This document shows positions 23,330 to 32,200 of a DNA stretch of 33,111 nt, piece after piece (position 1 is the stretch's first letter; every line of letters starts with the position of its first letter). Source of the stretch: Pseudomonadota bacterium (GTDB taxonomy: Bacteria > Pseudomonadota > Alphaproteobacteria > Rhizobiales > Hyphomicrobiaceae). The translations under genes and the position numbers were made by a program. The stretch covers positions 1-33,111 of the forward strand of contig JAEZRM010000083.1 in assembly GCA_023412805.1 (NCBI GenBank), given 5' to 3'. Below the pieces are notes generated by a model that made no database searches, had not been told where the DNA came from, and saw only the letters and a program-made list of their open reading frames with translations.

Positions 23330-24526
23330 TTACTCAATCTTACGCTGTGTCCAGCCCGCCACAGCCCCGAGAAGTAGTATGGCGGCCGATGCGCCGAGAC
23401 CTGCCGCAAGGCTGCCCGTGATGTCGGCGAGTGCGCCGGTCGCCGCGGGGCCAAAGCATTGCAGCACCGAGAAAACCAATGTGAAGGACGCAAAGACCTC
23501 ACCCCACAGCGCGGGTGGGAGTGAGGTCTTGATGAAGGCCGTGATCGCCGCAGGCACCATGAAGAAGCAGCCGAACAGCAGGGCCGATACGGTCATGACG
23601 GGGAGCCCGCCGCCGACGAGCGGCAGCACGGCGCCGATGCCTACGGTCGCCATGACCGCAGCGAACGGTCGTCCCGCCGGCCAGACCGCGAAGGGCCACG
23701 CCCAGATGCGCAGCGAGAGGATGGTCGAAAGCCCGAGCGCTGCCCAAACAATGGCGATGTCGGTGCCGATCATGCCTTGCTCGCGCATCCAGGCAACGAT
23801 GAAGGTCATGTAGGCGAAGTAGCCGAGCGCGAAGCAGCCATAGCCGATATAGAGCGGGAGCAGCGGCCCTTTCGACCAGGGCATGACCTGAGGTGTGGCC
23901 GCCGCGACGGGCACAGGCCGCGCTGCAAGCGTCGCAAGCAGGCTCATGATGATCGACATGGCGCCGAGCAGCACCCAGGCTTCAGGCCACGCCGCATCGC
24001 CGCGCACTTCCATCAGCCAGGGGATGGTCAGCGCGGTCACGAGCAGGCCGAGGCCGCCACCGGCGAAATAGATCGCAATGGCCGAAGCTGCGCGACGCGC
24101 GTCATTGGGGAACACGCTTGCGGCCAATACACCACCCGTGACGAATACATAGGCGGCGGCGATCCCGGTCAGCGTCCTGATCGCGGCGATGGCTGTAAAG
24201 TCACGCACGAAAGCCGTTGCCAGCACGGTGATGGCGGTTGCCCAAAGCCCGACGATGAACGGCAGCTTGGGCCCGAGGCGACGGATGCTCACGACGGCGA
24301 CAATGGCACCTGCCAGATAGCCCACGGCATTGATCGTGTTGAGCGTGCCAGCTTCGGTGTAGCTCCAGCCGAGATCATTCCGCATTGCCGGCAGTACAAG
24401 CGCGTAGGCAAAGCGCGCGAGGCTGTTTCCGACTGCCATGGCGAGTGAGAGGCCGAAAGCCGCGAGATAACCGAGCGCGGGGCTCGACGGCCAGCTTTCG
24501 AGGGATTTTTCGGAGACGGTATCCAC
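23330..24526 (-). CDS. MFS transporter, YbfB/YjiJ-like family
   Basis: A 398-residue inner-membrane major facilitator of the YbfB/YjiJ (MFS_4) type, with about twelve hydrophobic segments. The N-terminal half has the family-typical GNSLARFAYALVLPAMRNDLGWSYTEAGTLNTINAVGYL, and a cytoplasmic loop follows segment 6 (AARPVPVAAATPQVMPWSKG). The substrate is unknown. The start is a GTG at 24526, supported by a perfect GGAGGA box 8 bases upstream and by the normal position of the first membrane segment. It is divergent from the threonine dehydratase-like gene across about 200 bases, so the two might share control; export of an amino acid or related compound is only a guess. Confidence 0.87.
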   Translation of the reverse strand: MDTVSEKSLESWPSSPALGYLAAFGLSLAMAVGNSLARFAYALVLPAMRNDLGWSYTEAGTLNTINAVGYLAGAIVAVVSIRRLGPKLPFIVGLWATAITVLATAFVRDFTAIAAIRTLTGIAAAYVFVTGGVLAASVFPNDARRAASAIAIYFAGGGLGLLVTALTIPWLMEVRGDAAWPEAWVLLGAMSIIMSLLATLAARPVPVAAATPQVMPWSKGPLLPLYIGYGCFALGYFAYMTFIVAWMREQGMIGTDIAIVWAALGLSTILSLRIWAWPFAVWPAGRPFAAVMATVGIGAVLPLVGGGLPVMTVSALLFGCFFMVPAAITAFIKTSLPPALWGEVFASFTLVFSVLQCFGPAATGALADITGSLAAGLGASAAILLLGAVAGWTQRKIE

Positions 24527-24581
24527 GCGCGTCGTCCTCCAGATCCCGCTTGTTTCCGCGGGTTTGTCACAAAGATCAGAT

Positions 24582-24608
24582 TTGAAGCTGGGGTGCGAGT
24601 GCGATAAT
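24582..24608 (+). promoter_or_regulatory. Possible sigma-70 promoter for the threonine dehydratase-like gene
   Basis: TTGAAG (24582-24587) and GATAAT (24603-24608) are spaced by 15 bases, or TTTGAA by 16. The -10 matches consensus in five of six positions. The start of transcription would be near 24615, leaving a leader of about 115 bases. Confidence 0.35.
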
Positions 24609-24729
24609 CGCGGCGCGGGTCTGCGTCGCCTTCCGCTCGGGCCCAGTGGCTGATAAACCCGGGCAGACCGCGCCGCGCCACAATGCCGGCTTTCTCTCTC
24701 CGGCGAGTGCGTGCCCTGGAGATCTTTGC

Positions 24730-25698
24730 ATGTTCACACTTCCCGAGCTCGAAGCCGCTGCAGAAGTCGTGGGCCGGCACATGCCGCCGACGCCCCAGCA
24801 CAATTGGCCGCTTCTTTCGCGCCGCGCCGGGTGCGAGGTTTTCGTAAAGCACGAGAACCACACGCCGATTGGTGCCTTCAAGGTGCGCGGCGGCATTACT
24901 TATATGAACGAGCTTCGGCAATCCGGCGCGAAGATCGGGGGTGTCATCACGGCGACGCGTGGCAATCACGGTCAGTCGGTCGCACGTGCTGCAACGGCCG
25001 TGGGGCTGAAGAGCGTCATCCTCGTGCCGCATGGAAATTCGCGCGAGAAGAATGCGGCCATGCGCGCGTTCGGTGCCGAGCTGATAGAACATGGCGCGGA
25101 CTTCGACGAGGCCAAGGATGAGGCGTTCCGCCTTGCGGACGTGCGCAACCTGCACATCGTGCCGCCGTTCGATCCCATGCTCGTAAAAGGTGTCGCGACG
25201 GCTGGCCGCGAGATGCTGACCGCGCTTCAGGATCTCGACACCGTCTACGTGCCGATCGGCATGGGCTCGGGCGCATGCGGCATGATCATGGCGCGCGACC
25301 TTCTCGGTTCTAAGACCGACGTGGTGGGCGTTATCGCGGCCAATGCACCGTGCATCGCGCTGTCGCTCGCGGCTGGCCAGCCGGTGGTGACGAACACCGC
25401 GGCGACGTTCGCCGACGGCATGGCGTGCCGCGTGCCGGATCCACTGGCGCTCGATGTTCTCAAGCGTGGTGCGGCCCGCATCGTGCAGGTGAGCGAGGAC
25501 GAGATCGCGGACGCCATGCGCGCCTACTACGAGGATACGCACAACCTCGCCGAAGGCGCGGGAGCCGCAGCCTTCGCGGCCCTCATGCAGGAGCGCGGCA
25601 AGATGGCCGGCAAGCGCGTCGGCGTCGTTCTTTCCGGCGGCAATGTCGACCGGGAAGTCTTCGCCAAGGTGCTGGCGGGCGAGACGCCGAAGGTGTGA
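24730..25698 (+). CDS. PLP-dependent threonine/serine dehydratase-like enzyme
   Basis: A 322-residue fold-type II PLP enzyme, probably deaminating threonine or serine to the 2-keto acid. The Schiff-base lysine is K51 in HTPIGAFKVRGG. The substrate loop is TATRGNHGQSVARAA and the phosphate-binding glycine loop is GMGSGACG. The C-terminal SGGNVD motif is present. There is no ACT regulatory domain, so it is of the catabolic length rather than the long, isoleucine-inhibited IlvA. Related enzymes named EutB act in hydroxyectoine use, so the substrate is uncertain. I chose the ATG at 24730 with a TGGAGA box 8 bases upstream; the longer upstream reading is not family-like. It precedes thrC by 175 bases. 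Confidence 0.85.
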   Translation: MFTLPELEAAAEVVGRHMPPTPQHNWPLLSRRAGCEVFVKHENHTPIGAFKVRGGITYMNELRQSGAKIGGVITATRGNHGQSVARAATAVGLKSVILVPHGNSREKNAAMRAFGAELIEHGADFDEAKDEAFRLADVRNLHIVPPFDPMLVKGVATAGREMLTALQDLDTVYVPIGMGSGACGMIMARDLLGSKTDVVGVIAANAPCIALSLAAGQPVVTNTAATFADGMACRVPDPLALDVLKRGAARIVQVSEDEIADAMRAYYEDTHNLAEGAGAAAFAALMQERGKMAGKRVGVVLSGGNVDREVFAKVLAGETPKV

Positions 25699-25810
25699 AA
25701 TCCAGCCCCGGTGGCCGCTGGGTCGATTTTCCGGGTGCGGCCGCAAGTTACAGGCCAATTTGCCCCGATATTGTCGGCGCGAACCCGTGCTATGTGCTTT
25801 GTGCCGAACG

Positions 25811-25836
25811 GAGGCTATGCCATCGTCGGCAGCCTC
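25811..25836 (+). promoter_or_regulatory. Hairpin in the threonine synthase leader
   Basis: GAGGCT (25811-25816) pairs with AGCCTC (25831-25836), with an inner GCC/GGC stem, 38 bases before the thrC start. No U-run follows. It could be a leader structure; the associated 12-codon reading frame has no Thr or Ile codons. Confidence 0.3.
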
Positions 25837-25873
25837 TCACTGCTGCAGCCAGTAACCACCTGACGGATCGTTC

Positions 25874-27277
25874 GTGAAATACATCAGCACACGCGGCGCC
25901 GCGCCGGCGCTCGGCTTCGAGGATGTCCTGCTGACTGGGCTCGCCCGCGACGGCGGCCTCTATCTGCCCGAGCAGTGGCCGACGCTGACGCGCGAGGAAA
26001 TAGCCGCGCTCGCTGGGCAGTCCTACGAGGATGTCGCCGTCCGCATCATGAAGCCGTATGTCGGCGGCGAGATCCCGGATGCGGAGATCGCGGCAATCGT
26101 TGCCGATGCCTATGCCACCTTCAACAATCGTGTCGTGACGCCGCTCGTGCAGGTTGGTCCGTCGGATTGGATCCTCGAGCTTTTCCACGGGCCGACGCTT
26201 GCCTTCAAGGACGTGGCGATGCAGGTGCTCTCGCGCCTCATGGATCGCGCGCTCACGCGGCGCAAGCGCACAGCAACGATCGTTGGTGCGACCTCGGGCG
26301 ATACGGGCGGCGCGGCCATCGAAGCCTTCCGCGGGCGCGAGGCCATCGACATCTTCATGCTGTTTCCCGAGGGACGCGTGAGCGATGTGCAGCGTCGCCA
26401 GATGACGACGCCGACGGAGGCGAATGTCCACGCCATTGCGGTCAAGGGCACGTTCGACGACTGCCAGAACATCGTGAAGGCGCTCTTCAACGATCTACCG
26501 TTCCGCGATCGTCTCGGTCTTGCGGGTGTGAACTCGATCAACTGGGCGCGTCTCATGGCCCAGATCGTCTATTACTTCACCTCGGCCGTCGCGATCGGCG
26601 CGCCGGGGCGGACGGTGAGCTTTGCCGTGCCGACAGGGAACTTTGGCGACGTGCTCGCGGGCTATGCAGCGAAGCGCATGGGCCTGCCGATCGATCGCCT
26701 CGTGATTGCTACGAACGTCAATGACATCCTCACGCGTATGCTGGAGACGGGGCGCTACGAGAGCCGCGAGGTTGCTGCAACTTACAGCCCCAGCATGGAC
26801 ATCCAGATCTCATCGAACTTCGAGCGCTTGCTGTTCGAGCTGACGGGGCGCAATGCGGATCGCGTCAACGGTCTCATGCGCGATCTGTCCGAGCGTGGTG
26901 GCTTCGCGCTGACGCAGGGCGAGCATGGCCAGCTCACCGAAGATTTCGACGCCGAACGCACGGATGAAGCGGCAACGCTCGCCATGATCCGCACGCTCGA
27001 AGCCGAGACGGGCTATCTCGCGGACCCGCACACGGCCGTTGCCGTGTCCGCCGCGCGTCGCGTCGCGCGCCGCACCGATGTGCCGATGATTGCGCTTTCA
27101 ACCGCACACCCGGCGAAATTCCCCGATGCCATCCGCAAGGCCGTCGGCCGAGCGCCGGCCGAGCCCGAGGTCGTCACACGCCAGCGCACGCTCGCCGAGC
27201 GCGTTACCGTGCTGCCGAACGATGTCGCGGCCATCGCGCGCCATGTCGGCGAGCACGCGCGCGCAGGACGCGTGTGA
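25874..27277 (+). CDS. thrC: Threonine synthase
   Basis: A 467-residue PLP enzyme converting O-phospho-L-homoserine to L-threonine, the last step of threonine synthesis. It is of the long ThrC class: N-terminal YISTRGAAPALGFEDVLLTGLARDGGLYLPE, the PLP lysine K112 in FHGPTLAFKDVAMQ, ATSGDTGGAAIEAFRG for phosphate binding, GVNSINWARLMAQIVYYF and VPTGNFGDVLAGY. The start is a GTG at 25874 with a weak GACGGA box; it matches the family N-terminus exactly. The M16 peptidase gene starts one base after its stop, so the two are coupled, as is common in Hyphomicrobiales. Confidence 0.96.
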   Translation: MKYISTRGAAPALGFEDVLLTGLARDGGLYLPEQWPTLTREEIAALAGQSYEDVAVRIMKPYVGGEIPDAEIAAIVADAYATFNNRVVTPLVQVGPSDWILELFHGPTLAFKDVAMQVLSRLMDRALTRRKRTATIVGATSGDTGGAAIEAFRGREAIDIFMLFPEGRVSDVQRRQMTTPTEANVHAIAVKGTFDDCQNIVKALFNDLPFRDRLGLAGVNSINWARLMAQIVYYFTSAVAIGAPGRTVSFAVPTGNFGDVLAGYAAKRMGLPIDRLVIATNVNDILTRMLETGRYESREVAATYSPSMDIQISSNFERLLFELTGRNADRVNGLMRDLSERGGFALTQGEHGQLTEDFDAERTDEAATLAMIRTLEAETGYLADPHTAVAVSAARRVARRTDVPMIALSTAHPAKFPDAIRKAVGRAPAEPEVVTRQRTLAERVTVLPNDVAAIARHVGEHARAGRV

Positions 27278-27278
27278 C

Positions 27279-28550
27279 ATGCATCTCAACGAGACGCGCC
27301 TCCCGAACGGCCTGACCATCATTTCCGACCACATGCCGCATATGGAGACGGTGGCGCTTGGTGTGTGGGTCGCGACAGGCGCCCGGCACGAGGGTACGCG
27401 CGAGCACGGTATCTCGCACTTCATCGAGCACATGGCCTTCAAGGGCACGGCGCGGCGTACGGCTCGCGCCATCGCCGAGGGAATCGAGGAGGTCGGCGGC
27501 GAGCTCAATGCCGCGACGAGCCTGGACTCGACGGCGTTCTACGCGCGCCTGCTCAAGGACGATCTCGCCATCGCGCTCGAAATTCTCGCCGACATCATGC
27601 TCAACCCGACCTACCCGGGTGATGAGCTGGAGCGGGAACGCAACGTGATCCTCCAGGAGATCGCCGCCACGCGCGACAGCCCGGAGGAGATCGTGATGGA
27701 TCTCATCCAGGACGCCGCCTTTCCACGCCAGCCGCTCGGGCGGCCGATTCTCGGCACCGTCAGGACTGTCGGGCGTTTCAGCTCGGCGGATATGCACACG
27801 TTCCGGGAGGCCCGCTATCATGCTGGCGGAATGGTGCTTTCTGCCGCAGGGAACGTCGATCACGCGGCGCTCGTGCGCCATGCTGAAGCCCTATTCGGAG
27901 CGCTTCGTGGAGGTAAGCGAGTCGTGTCCAAGCCTGCGAAGTACGCAGGCGGGGTGCGCTTGTCATCGCGCCGCTTCGAGCAGGCCCACGTCGTCATGGG
28001 GTACCAGAGTCCGTCCTACCACGAGCCCGACTTCTACGCCGCGCAGGTGTTCTCCGGGCTCTTCGGTGGAGGGATGTCGTCCCGGCTCTTCCAGGAAGTG
28101 CGGGAAAAGAGGGGCCTCTGCTACGCGATTTATTCGAGCGCCTGGGGGCTCGGCGATACGGGGATGTTCAATGTCCATGCCGCTACCGGGCCGGAGACGA
28201 TGAGCACGCTGATCGACGTCGTCTCGGCCGAGCTCGACAAGGCGGCCGGCGCGCGCCCGGAAGAGGGCGAAGTGCGTCGCGCCAAGGCACAGCTTAAGGC
28301 CGGGCTGCTCATGAGCCTTGAGAGCCCAATCGCGCGCGCCGAGCAGATGGCGCGCCAGATGCTGGCGCTCGGCCGCCTCGTGCCGACAGCCGAGTTGGTC
28401 GAGAAGGTGGACGCTGTCGATGCGGAGCAGGTTCGCGTGCTCGCCGAGCGGCTCGTCACGGGATCAAAGCTCTCATTCGCGCTCGCTGGAGCCGGCAAGG
28501 CCGGGCGGGGTATCGTGGACAACGTCGAACAACGGGCAGTGCGTCATTGA
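27279..28550 (+). CDS. M16-family zinc peptidase (mitochondrial processing peptidase-like)
   Basis: A 423-residue insulinase/M16B metallopeptidase. The inverted zinc motif is complete: H47-F-I-E50-H51 in HFIEHMAFKGT, and the third ligand E127 in NVILQEI lies exactly 76 residues on. The C-terminal half carries the second, non-catalytic M16 domain with SGLFGGGMSSRLFQEVREKRGLCYAIYS. It has no signal peptide, so a cytoplasmic peptide-degrading role is likely; this branch is the bacterial relative of the mitochondrial processing peptidase beta subunit. The ATG at 27279 is separated from the threonine synthase stop by a single base, so translation is probably coupled. Confidence 0.93.
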   Translation: MHLNETRLPNGLTIISDHMPHMETVALGVWVATGARHEGTREHGISHFIEHMAFKGTARRTARAIAEGIEEVGGELNAATSLDSTAFYARLLKDDLAIALEILADIMLNPTYPGDELERERNVILQEIAATRDSPEEIVMDLIQDAAFPRQPLGRPILGTVRTVGRFSSADMHTFREARYHAGGMVLSAAGNVDHAALVRHAEALFGALRGGKRVVSKPAKYAGGVRLSSRRFEQAHVVMGYQSPSYHEPDFYAAQVFSGLFGGGMSSRLFQEVREKRGLCYAIYSSAWGLGDTGMFNVHAATGPETMSTLIDVVSAELDKAAGARPEEGEVRRAKAQLKAGLLMSLESPIARAEQMARQMLALGRLVPTAELVEKVDAVDAEQVRVLAERLVTGSKLSFALAGAGKAGRGIVDNVEQRAVRH

Positions 28551-28659
28551 TCGGGCTCACGGGACTGGGGCACCATCGGATCGAGCGGCATCGGCGCACG
28601 GGTGCGCTGGCGGCGATCGCAATGGTGACTGCTGTCCCTGCCGTGGGAGGAGGGCGGAC

Positions 28660-29247
28660 ATGGCATTCCTGAGGCCCTCCTTCATCGAAGAGGCGAGTGC
28701 CTTCATCCGTGGCGACGGCCTTTGGCTGCGCCCGCCGTCCATGGCCGACTACGAGCAGTGGGCCTATGTCCGCCGCATCAGCCGCGATCATCTCGTGCCC
28801 TTCGAGCCGCAATGGTCGATCGACGAGCTGAGCCGCGCGGCCTTTCGCGAGCGCGTGCGCCTCTATCAGCGCAACCGTCGCGATGGCCTCGGCTATGCGT
28901 TCTTCATCTTCCGCGATGAGGATCGCCAGCTCATCGGTGCCATCACGTTCTCCAATGTCCGGCGCGGCATCACACAAGCCGCTTCGCTCGGCTACTGGAT
29001 CGGCCAGCCCTATGTCCGGCATGGCCACATGCGCCGCGGCCTTGCCGCCGTGTTGCCCTTCGCGTTCGAGGATCTGCGCCTGCATCGCCTCGAAGCCGCT
29101 TGCCTGCCGCACAACCTCGCCTCGCAGCGCGTCCTGGAAGCCAATGGCTTCATCCGCGAGGGCCTCGCGCGCCGCTATCTGCGCATCAACGGTGAGTGGC
29201 AGGATCATGTGCTCTTCGGGTTGATCGAGGAGGACTGGAACGCATGA
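28660..29247 (+). CDS. GNAT-family N-acetyltransferase (RimJ-like)
   Basis: A 195-residue acetyl-CoA-dependent acetyltransferase of the RimJ/RimL type that modifies protein N-termini or small amines. It has the N-terminal WLRPPSMADYEQWAYVRR segment, the beta-strand LIGAITFSNV, the acetyl-CoA-binding stretch SLGYWIGQPYVRHGHMRRGLA (about 108-128, a variant of Q/RxxGxG/A) and the C-terminal LEAACLPHNLASQRVLEANGF typical of the family. The ATG at 28660 follows a GGGAGGAGGG box. It lies 109 bases after the peptidase gene and overlaps the start of the c-di-GMP protein by four bases (ATGA). The substrate is unknown. Confidence 0.9.
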   Translation: MAFLRPSFIEEASAFIRGDGLWLRPPSMADYEQWAYVRRISRDHLVPFEPQWSIDELSRAAFRERVRLYQRNRRDGLGYAFFIFRDEDRQLIGAITFSNVRRGITQAASLGYWIGQPYVRHGHMRRGLAAVLPFAFEDLRLHRLEAACLPHNLASQRVLEANGFIREGLARRYLRINGEWQDHVLFGLIEEDWNA

Positions 29248-32200
29248 TGCCGGGGGGCATGTGCAAGGGGGGAGGTTCTGCCGGGCAACAGCCTGGCGGG
29301 CGCGCCGTCCTGCGCAGTCTGCTCGCCGTGCTTTCGATGATGATCGCAGTCCTCGTCGCCTTCACGGCCGTCACGCCGCGGGCACTTGCGCTCGAACCGG
29401 TCGAGATCTCGGAGGATGCCGACCGCATCGACGTCACGAGCCACGGCGAACTGTACGAGGGGCGCGGCGACAGCCTGCAGGCAGAAACGGCGCCCGATGC
29501 GACTGGCGGCACGTTCCGCATGAACGTGCGCGCGACCACGCCGGGTACAAATCCCAGCTGGCTCGTCTTTGCGCTGCGTAACCCGACGAACAAGACCATC
29601 GAGCGCTGGCTCACTGCCAACCGCTATTCGACGACACGCTCCGGCGTGATCTGGCCCGATCTCGACGCGCGGCGTGTCGAGGCCATCACGCAGTCCGAGG
29701 GCTTCGTTCCCGAGCGCATCAGGAATGACAGCGCGGACGTCTTCCGTATCAGCATCGAGCCCGGTCGCACGGTGACCTTTGTCGTCGAGCTGGCTTCGGA
29801 GCGCGTCGCGCCGCTGCAACTCTGGAAGCCGGTCGCCTACGAGCAGCGCCACCGTGATCGACAGCTCTTCAACGGCATTCTGTTGGGCTTCACCGGCCTG
29901 CTTGCGATCTTCCTGACAGCGGTCTTCGCGGCCAATCACAAGATGATCTTTCCGAGCGCCGCGCTCGTCGCGTGGTGCGTAATGGCGTTGCTCTGCGTCG
30001 ACTTCGGATTCTGGCCGCGGCTCTTTCCCATGCGGCCCGAGGACAACGCCCAATACCGTGCGGTGGCGGAGGCTGCCGTTGCCGCCAGCCTTGTCATATT
30101 CCTGTTCACGTTCCTGCGCGGCAACCTGTGGAACAGCTTCCTCAGGATGCTGTTCCTGATCTGGATCGCCGGCCAGCTCATCATCGTTGCGACGGCCGTG
30201 CTCGATCCGCGCCTTGCCGCGACCGTTGCGCGCCTATCGCTCGGCGCCATTGGCCTGGTCGGCGGTCTCGTCATTCTCTACTTCTGCCTGCGCGGGCTCG
30301 ATCGTGCGCTCGCGTTGGCACCGACCTGGATACTGCTGGCTGTCTGGCTCTTCGGCGCGACCATGACGCTGACGGGGCGCCTCTCCGGCGAGATCGCCAT
30401 CTCCGGTCTGCTCGCCGGCCTCGTGCTGATCACGCTGTTGATCGGCTTCACCGTGACGCAGTTCGCCTTCCGCGTCACGGAACCCGCGTTTGCGAACAGT
30501 CCATCGGACCGCCAGCTCCGCGCGACGGCCATCGAAATGGCCAGCGTCGGTGTGTGGGAGTGGAATGCGCGTCGCGACGAGATCAAGATGGATCCGCTCA
30601 TCGAGGCGACGCTGGGGCTCAGGTCCGGCGATCTCTCGGGCAAGGTCGACGATCTGCTGAGCTATCTCCATCAGGCCGATCGCGAGCGTCTCTTGCTGCT
30701 CTTTCAGGGCGTGAAGGACAAATCCGGCGGTACGGTCAACCTCGACTTCCGTATTCGCCACGCCGACAGCACGTACCGCTGGTTCGAGATCGACGGCGCT
30801 GCAGTGCCGACGTCCGATCGCCGTTCGCTCCGTTGTGTCGGCCTCATTCGCGACGTCACGGATTCGCGGCGTGCCCGCGAACGCCTCATGCATGATGCCG
30901 TGCACGACAGCCTCACCGGCCAGCCGAATCGCGAGCTTTTCATCGATCGCCTTGCCATGGCCATGGAGCGCGGGCGCAGCGATCTCGGGCTCAGGCCGAC
31001 GATCCTCCTGCTCGATCTCGACAAGTTCAAGAGTGTGAACAGCGCCTTCGGTCTCGTTGTCGGCGACAGCTTGCTGCTGACGGTCGCGCGCCGCCTGCAG
31101 CGCACGCTCAATACGAGCGACACGCTCGCCCGCATCGGCGGCGACCAGTTCGCGATCCTCATTCCCGCCCAGCATGATCCGCGTGAGCTTGCCATGCTCG
31201 CCGAGCGCTTGCGCCGCTCGCTGCGCTCGCCGATCAAGATCGCCAACCAGGAAATCATCCTCACGGGTTCGATCGGCATTGCGACCGCCGACGAGAACCA
31301 GACGGATGCGCGCGAGCTTCTTCGCGAAGCCGAGACGGCCATGTATCGCGCCAAGCGCGCCGGCACCGACCGCATCGAGATTTTCACGGCGCAGATGCGC
31401 GGCGAGAAGGACGAACGCATCGCCATCGAGAGCGATCTGCGACGCGCCATCGACCAGGGCCGCCTCACGGTGCTCTACCAGCCGATTGTCGCACTTTCGA
31501 ACGAGAGCCTCGTCGGCTTCGAGGCCCTCGTGCGCTGGGAACATCCGCGCTACGGGCAGCTCAGTCCCGCGGAGTTCATTCCTGTCGCAGAAGAGACCGA
31601 TCTCGTCGTCAAGCTCGGTTCCTACGTGCTCTCGCGCGCCATCGGCGAGGTTGCGAAATGGCAGGCGGTGTTGCCGCGCGCCGAGCAGCCACTGTTCGTG
31701 AGCGTGAACGTCTCGAGCCGCCAGCTTCTCAAGGCCGACATCGTGCCGGAGATACGTCACCTGCTCGGCCGCAATGTCGTGCCGCGCGGATCGCTGCGCC
31801 TCGAAGTGACCGAATCCCTCGTGATGGAGAATCCGGAGCGCGCGACGCACGTGCTCGAGCTCATCAAGGGTGCCGGCGCCGATCTCGCGATCGACGATTT
31901 CGGGACAGGGTATTCCTCGCTCGCCTATCTTCAGCGTTTCCCGTTCGATACGCTCAAGATCGACAAGGCGCTGGTTCAGGGGGCTACCGACAGCGACAAC
32001 GGTGCGGCCGTCGTGCGTGCCATCGTGCTGCTCGCCCATGAGCTTGGCCACAAGGTGATTGCCGAAGGTGTCGAGGCGCCCGAGGATGCGGCCTTCCTGC
32101 GTGCGCTTGGTTGCGAATACGCTCAGGGCTTCTACTACGGGCATCCGATGTCGGAGCGCGATGCGCAGCAGCTCATCCGCCTCGTCGCCAAGTCCGAGAA

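Noticed and set aside
24289..25758. A 489-residue minus-strand frame overlapping the MFS 5' end and the dehydratase gene
   Set aside because: It covers two well-supported genes, has biased Arg/His composition and no plausible family.
25817..25855. A 12-codon reading frame (MPSSAASHCCSQ) before thrC, as a possible attenuator leader peptide
   Set aside because: It contains no Thr or Ile codons, the GGAGG is only two bases from the ATG, and the overlapping hairpin lacks a U-run, so threonine attenuation is not supported.
30234..32144. A 636-residue open frame on the minus strand opposite the c-di-GMP protein
   Set aside because: It has no recognisable domain and overlaps the PAS-GGDEF-EAL coding region, which carries clear motifs on the plus strand.
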